Assembly (NCBI GenBank): GCA_012518475.1
Contig: JAAYSB010000287.1
Coordinates: 1-7,059 of the forward strand
Origin: Intrasporangiaceae bacterium
Lineage (GTDB): Bacteria; Actinomycetota; Actinomycetes; Actinomycetales; Dermatophilaceae
Direction of reading: 5' to 3'
Length of the DNA stretch: 7,059 nucleotides
A program made the position numbers and the translations under genes. Positions 7,032-7,059 of the stretch are shown one piece after another. The notes under the pieces are model-generated. The model had not been told where the DNA came from. It worked only from the letters and a program-made list of their open reading frames with translations, and made no database searches. Every line of letters begins with the position of its first letter. Within the stretch, counting starts at the first letter, position 1.

Positions 7032-7059
7032 CCGTTCAGGCCAGGGGATCCGGGACGAT
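7028..7059 (+). CDS. Start of next operon gene (cut by window end)
   Basis: An ATG overlaps the iolD stop in an ATGA arrangement, as at 1804-1807, and the frame is open to the window end. Only MTVQARGSGT and part of an eleventh codon are visible. No clear Shine-Dalgarno precedes it, so it may be translated by coupling to iolD. The pathway and common iol gene orders make iolE or another iol gene (iolB, iolC) likely, but ten residues cannot identify it. The overlap could also be chance. Confidence 0.5.
   Translation, partial: MTVQARGSGT

Larger units (their letters stand above)
1..7059 (+). other. Part of an inositol uptake and catabolism operon
   Basis: Six genes and the start of a seventh run in the same direction, with 4-nt overlaps or gaps of 1, 7 and 42 nt, so they are probably on one transcript. 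The order is permease, ATPase, iolG, SDR, second Gfo/Idh/MocA dehydrogenase, iolD, next gene. The presence of iolG and iolD, two core enzymes of the same pathway, fixes the theme as inositol catabolism. The operon extends beyond both ends of the window: the permease lacks its start and the last gene its end. No promoter or regulator site is visible; these probably lie upstream. Confidence 0.85.

Overview
The window is one GC-rich, tightly packed, single-strand (+) operon fragment. Third codon positions are almost all G or C, GTG starts occur, stops overlap starts, and the proteins resemble actinobacterial versions of their families. This suggests a high-GC actinobacterium (Actinomycetia, Micrococcales-like as a guess). 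Nothing in the sequence fixes a genus.

Layout: (1) positions 3-902, the 3' part of a sugar ABC-transporter permease of the RbsC/FrcC type. (2) 899-1807, its ATPase, with a single nucleotide-binding domain. (3) 1804-2853, inositol 2-dehydrogenase IolG. (4) 2861-3841, an RmlD-like short-chain dehydrogenase/reductase (SDR) of unknown substrate. (5) 3884-5065, a second, quite different Gfo/Idh/MocA dehydrogenase. (6) 5067-7031, IolD, the thiamine-diphosphate-dependent ring-opening hydrolase of inositol breakdown. (7) From 7028, the first codons of another gene, cut by the window end. Junctions are 4-nt overlaps (899-902, 1804-1807, 7028-7031), a 7-nt gap, a 1-nt gap, and one 42-nt spacer (3842-3883) with a strong Shine-Dalgarno. 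No gap exceeds 42 nt, and I see no terminator, internal promoter, tRNA, repeat, CRISPR or mobile element.

How the genes fit together: the transporter probably imports an inositol or related polyol. IolG oxidises myo-inositol to the 2-keto form (scyllo-inosose). An IolE-type dehydratase, not in this window, would make the trihydroxycyclohexane dione, which IolD hydrolyses to 5-deoxyglucuronate. IolB, IolC, IolJ and IolA functions would lie outside. The second Gfo/Idh/MocA enzyme and the SDR are not part of the classical core pathway. They may let the cell use other inositol stereoisomers or derivatives, and they are the least explained part of the window.

Overall this is a mostly recognisable carbohydrate-catabolism operon. 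I do not see a dramatic new system. The embedded SDR, together with the second dehydrogenase, is the one item worth real follow-up.
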